A stretch of 64,000 bases of DNA from Stictocephala bisonia (lineage: Eukaryota > Arthropoda > Insecta > Hemiptera > Membracidae), in the NCBI GenBank assembly GCA_035578905.1, contig JAQJVL010000103.1, positions 496,001-560,000 on the forward strand. Reading direction: 5' to 3'. Positions 62,401 to 64,000 of this stretch are shown here, in pieces. The notes under the pieces are model-generated. The model saw nothing but the letters and a program-made list of their open reading frames with translations, made no database searches and was not told the DNA's origin. How positions within the stretch are numbered: the first letter of the stretch is position 1; every line of letters begins with the position of its first letter. A program made the position numbers and the translations under genes.

Positions 62401-63994
62401 TTTCCTCCCATGTTGCACTATACGTGAATGTCAAGAAGAAAGTAGGTGAGCCCAGACGAGACACAAGGGCCATTGCATTTTCGTAATGAACCTTCATGTA
62501 CCTGGGCCCACCGGTAAATGAACTTGGGAGGTAGATCTTTCCAGCTTGCAACCCTCCTTCGCCTTGGACAGTTTCGTCACGATTTATGTCATCCATCACC
62601 TGTCTTCCTGTTTTCCTAGCCTGTTGAAAATTGAGTAATTCGTCCAATGGCCCTACCCGCACGGAATTTTTAGCAGCAGCTTTTAATTGGCATAACTTAA
62701 TGTAACGTAGCCGCTCCTCGTCGTACCTCGCAAACATTTCTACCTGCCAAGCCTGTGATAGCCGACCATAGTGAGAAAATCGTGCCTCAGAAAGCAAGAG
62801 GCAACGCGAGTAATTGTACTGAGACAGCTTGTTTCCATTATTGTCTAGGATGCCGATATGCCAGCCCAAATTGCCTTGCGGATAGAGCAATGGATATTGA
62901 AATGGTTCCATCAGAGGATCAAACAGATCGATAGAAGATGGCCGTGCAGAACCCTTCTTCCAAACAGTCAACTTCCGGGGATCATTGACGGAATCTTCAG
63001 TACTGAGAACAGCGTGCACTTCCACACCTGTTTGCCTATCACCAAGAACAGGTCCGTGGGTAGATCTATTTGTAATTTCAAACTGTAAATGAGCGTTGAT
63101 AGATGGCTCATTGCTCAAACGGCGAGACTCATTAATGAAAGGATTTGAAGAAGTGAGATAAGAATTGATAGATTCAATCAAATTGGCATTGAGAGATCTA
63201 CCCATGGCAATATTCTTGCGCTCCTCACCATCGTCGATGTAAAGACGGCACCGGTTGACAAACTGAACGTCCCCACCCCTAGGCGCGAACCTTTGACTAG
63301 CGGCGTCCAGATTGTAAACTTGGTGGTACATTCTTCCTTCAATTTTGAAGAAGGAGAGTCCACTAGGATGACGGTACCCACCAGACACCTCGAGTGCACA
63401 GAAGGCAAACAGGTCGTTGTATGCTCTGGCTCGTTCTAGGAAATGACGATCAGTATAAAACGGCGCGTCCAAAGGAGGTAGATTAAGAATATTATATGCT
63501 CCCACACCACAGCACCACTTTTTTCTGTCTTTCTCTTCCTCAAACAGCCGAGCATGACAGTACGAACACTTGTAAATGTCATCTTCCCAAAGACATACTT
63601 TACGGAGTTTAAATGAATTAATGCCATTTAAATCGGAGTCTCTCCAGTACGCCATCGGGCCTTGTTCACCAATCTTTCGAGCAAGGAGAGCAGGAACGTG
63701 TCTCATGTTGGAAAATGAGGGATTCTTCAATCGAAAAGCCTCTACTCTCTGGCAGGAAGCTCCAGGATTCTGATCGTTATAACGTCGGACAGCTTCTCGG
63801 TTGATCTCGGGATGCTGGTCAGTGTAACGTCTTACAGCACCTCTATTTATCTGAGGTTTATTTTTACTGTATCGTTTTTTTGCATCTGTAAGCTGTTCCT
63901 GTCGAGTACTTGTCAAGCTCTTTGGACGTCCTCGCTTAATCTTTTTAGGTCTGCCGGGCATTTTGTTAAATAATGGCCTGGTCAAAGGAGACAT
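59474..63994 (-). CDS. Helitron RepHel transposase (Rep nuclease + PIF1 helicase)
   Basis: An intact 1506-codon ORF encodes the rolling-circle transposase of a Helitron. Residues 12-25 are basic with AT-hook-like GRP motifs. Residues 49-78 hold two copies of a 15-residue INRxAVRRY repeat. A Cys cluster (C143, C146, C161, C162) may bind zinc. The Rep domain shows FFLTFT (519-524), the metal-binding HUH motif GLPHAHIVF with H588 and H590, and a two-tyrosine motif KYLFKYLMKG (Y729, Y733) expected to cut and join DNA. The C-terminal PIF1-type superfamily-1 helicase has Walker A GPGGYGKTS (1073-1081), Walker B VFDEA (1152-1156), GDFRQ (1190-1194), TGHKSLGQT (1441-1449) and LLSRV (1470-1474). There is no stop, frameshift or visible intron, and the protein ends just after the helicase without the extra endonuclease typical of Helentrons. 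It is visibly more GC-rich than its flanks. M12 (codon at 63959-63961, MPGRPKK) is an equally good start. The element's 5' end is outside the window. Confidence 0.95.
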   Translation of the reverse strand: MSPLTRPLFNKMPGRPKKIKRGRPKSLTSTRQEQLTDAKKRYSKNKPQINRGAVRRYTDQHPEINREAVRRYNDQNPGASCQRVEAFRLKNPSFSNMRHVPALLARKIGEQGPMAYWRDSDLNGINSFKLRKVCLWEDDIYKCSYCHARLFEEEKDRKKWCCGVGAYNILNLPPLDAPFYTDRHFLERARAYNDLFAFCALEVSGGYRHPSGLSFFKIEGRMYHQVYNLDAASQRFAPRGGDVQFVNRCRLYIDDGEERKNIAMGRSLNANLIESINSYLTSSNPFINESRRLSNEPSINAHLQFEITNRSTHGPVLGDRQTGVEVHAVLSTEDSVNDPRKLTVWKKGSARPSSIDLFDPLMEPFQYPLLYPQGNLGWHIGILDNNGNKLSQYNYSRCLLLSEARFSHYGRLSQAWQVEMFARYDEERLRYIKLCQLKAAAKNSVRVGPLDELLNFQQARKTGRQVMDDINRDETVQGEGGLQAGKIYLPSSFTGGPRYMKVHYENAMALVSRLGSPTFFLTFTYSATWEENKKACPYGTGRSDPSTACRVFHIKLLELLRDLRSGAMFGCLTYIVYVIEMQMRGLPHAHIVFKIDGGGPVQGSDIDSVIRADIPSEEEAGGRLRELVLRHMVHGPCGTDYRTDFLCWDSAKGCCTKFFPKPACRSTHVDERGFVQYRRDYNNKGNIISRRKTIVVHDGWVVPYNATLLLKYEAHINLELASTRRVIKYLFKYLMKGGSLQNVTVTPFGKQEDEVEHYVTKRMIGASDACWRLLDFPISKLEPSIDCLPVHLEGKQVVIFRPGQLADATAKPSSKLIVYFNRPQDPIFPNLTYQSFYENFIVHTKKPTSGTVYNHPDGQHFITARQRGQKVCRLLWVSPNRGELYYLRLLLMSVPCHGYADLLSRGGSDCCTFQEVARRLGLVQDEEEYYHALREASQFMLGPRLRSFFVLLCNMGAPAALLWNSFKNSLCEDHLERNPSDPELAVKLSLIDIDRSLRRQGSSLTDHGLPYVEDDTTELGRELLNFGESFQRAIFEEWEPKLSDDQRQVLHYVQLVLSRPNDTHLSRTIFIDGPGGYGKTSLIRVILAYVRSCHHVALAVASSGIAAGNLAGGTTAHSMFRLPLDLGDGMSVWNITNGSQRAELIRAAQLIVFDEAPMAHRFIFEILDRSLRDLMNISVPFGNKIFLCPGDFRQIAPVVEKARTLCDVACVSLRASYLWRLFKVFSLTTPHRTTSSLDYSKFLLGVGNGAIPSKMFGEGRDCEDLIPLLGLRYLTTITDLIGEVFPPQILCDPDQCARRAILSTMNVNVKEINDQILNSLDGQLHELISADTMDKENEDDMVVDVQLLHQATGKGVPDHVLRLKVGSVCLIMRNLNIADGLVNGTKVIVTAISKRLITVRLPGGTQPFGIPRITFRFALAEGSPIRVCRQQFPLVLAYSMTGHKSLGQTIEYVGVDLRTDCFTHGQLYVLLSRVRSPTHIVVLVQPGRVVEGVAYAKNIVYGDLLL

Positions 63995-64000
63995 TTCTTT

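Larger units (their letters stand above)
58403..64000 (-). mobile_element. Helitron, 3' portion including transposase; 5' end beyond window
   Basis: The element is read right to left. It contains the RepHel ORF, a 3' non-coding region with tandem hairpin repeats (58940-59386) and a duplicated segment (58705-58787 and 58858-58939), then a GC-rich hairpin at 58422-58440. On the minus strand the hairpin is followed by a short spacer with GAGCAAAGCGAG and then CTAA (58406-58403). A hairpin close to a terminal CTRR is the hallmark Helitron 3' end. The base after CTAA is A, not the expected host T, so the exact end point is uncertain. Confidence 0.75.

Noticed and set aside
60384..63773. Several short ORFs on both strands inside the Helitron
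   Set aside because: They are shadows of the intact 1506-codon transposase frame.

Overview
This is a gene-poor, strongly AT-rich piece of an animal nuclear genome. An arthropod is the best guess: blocks of (CCTAA)n, the complement of the insect-type telomere repeat TTAGG, lie at about 12.7 and 15.2 kb, and tRNA-derived SINEs, TA-flanked foldback elements, Penelope-like retroelement (PLE) debris and a Helitron make up the rest. The lineage is an inference. I find no convincing host protein-coding gene, rRNA or functional tRNA, and nothing bacterial (no operons, no CRISPR array).

The one long intact coding region is at the right edge: a 1506-codon minus-strand ORF (59474-63994) encoding a Helitron RepHel transposase, with a HUH/two-tyrosine Rep nuclease followed by a PIF1-type helicase. 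The element is read right to left. Its 5' end lies beyond the window. Its 3' part (58403-59473) holds a seven-unit tandem array of 64-bp hairpin repeats, an 80-bp direct duplication and a terminal GC-rich hairpin followed by CTAA.

Layout from left to right. 1-8.1 kb: dispersed repeats, a perfect 28-bp cruciform, a TA-flanked foldback element, a MITE with 28-bp inverted repeats, a 748-bp TTAA-flanked element and a tRNA-type SINE. 8.2-9.5 kb: an 87-bp minisatellite that stays open as a 29-residue repeat. 12.6-18.3 kb: two satellite arrays of the same ~182-bp unit in opposite orientation, the left one bordered by (CCTAA)n. 19-32 kb: SINEs, foldback copies, and a PLE-derived palindrome containing a recognisable hammerhead ribozyme motif (about 20592-20640). 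33.1-34.4 kb: a decayed PLE with its GIY-YIG domain, a 36-bp tandem repeat and half of a hammerhead. 35-45 kb: minisatellites, a Tigger-like MITE and a second 87-bp array. 48.4-48.7 kb: a long (TG)n tract with a Z-DNA-prone leader. 50.4-51.2 kb: a dispersed repeat carrying a broken THAP zinc-finger start. 52.2-53.1 kb: an inverted dimer of the foldback family. 53.5-54.0 kb: PLE debris with a second hammerhead-like motif. 54-58.4 kb: AT-rich sequence with little recognisable.

The pieces form no pathway. They are a record of mobile-element activity and satellite amplification. The items most worth a second look are the hammerhead motifs in the PLE relics, the inverted satellite pair beside telomere-type repeats, the two 87-bp arrays, and the intact Helitron with its hairpin array. 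All repeat-family links were made by eye within this window; no database search or alignment was run.
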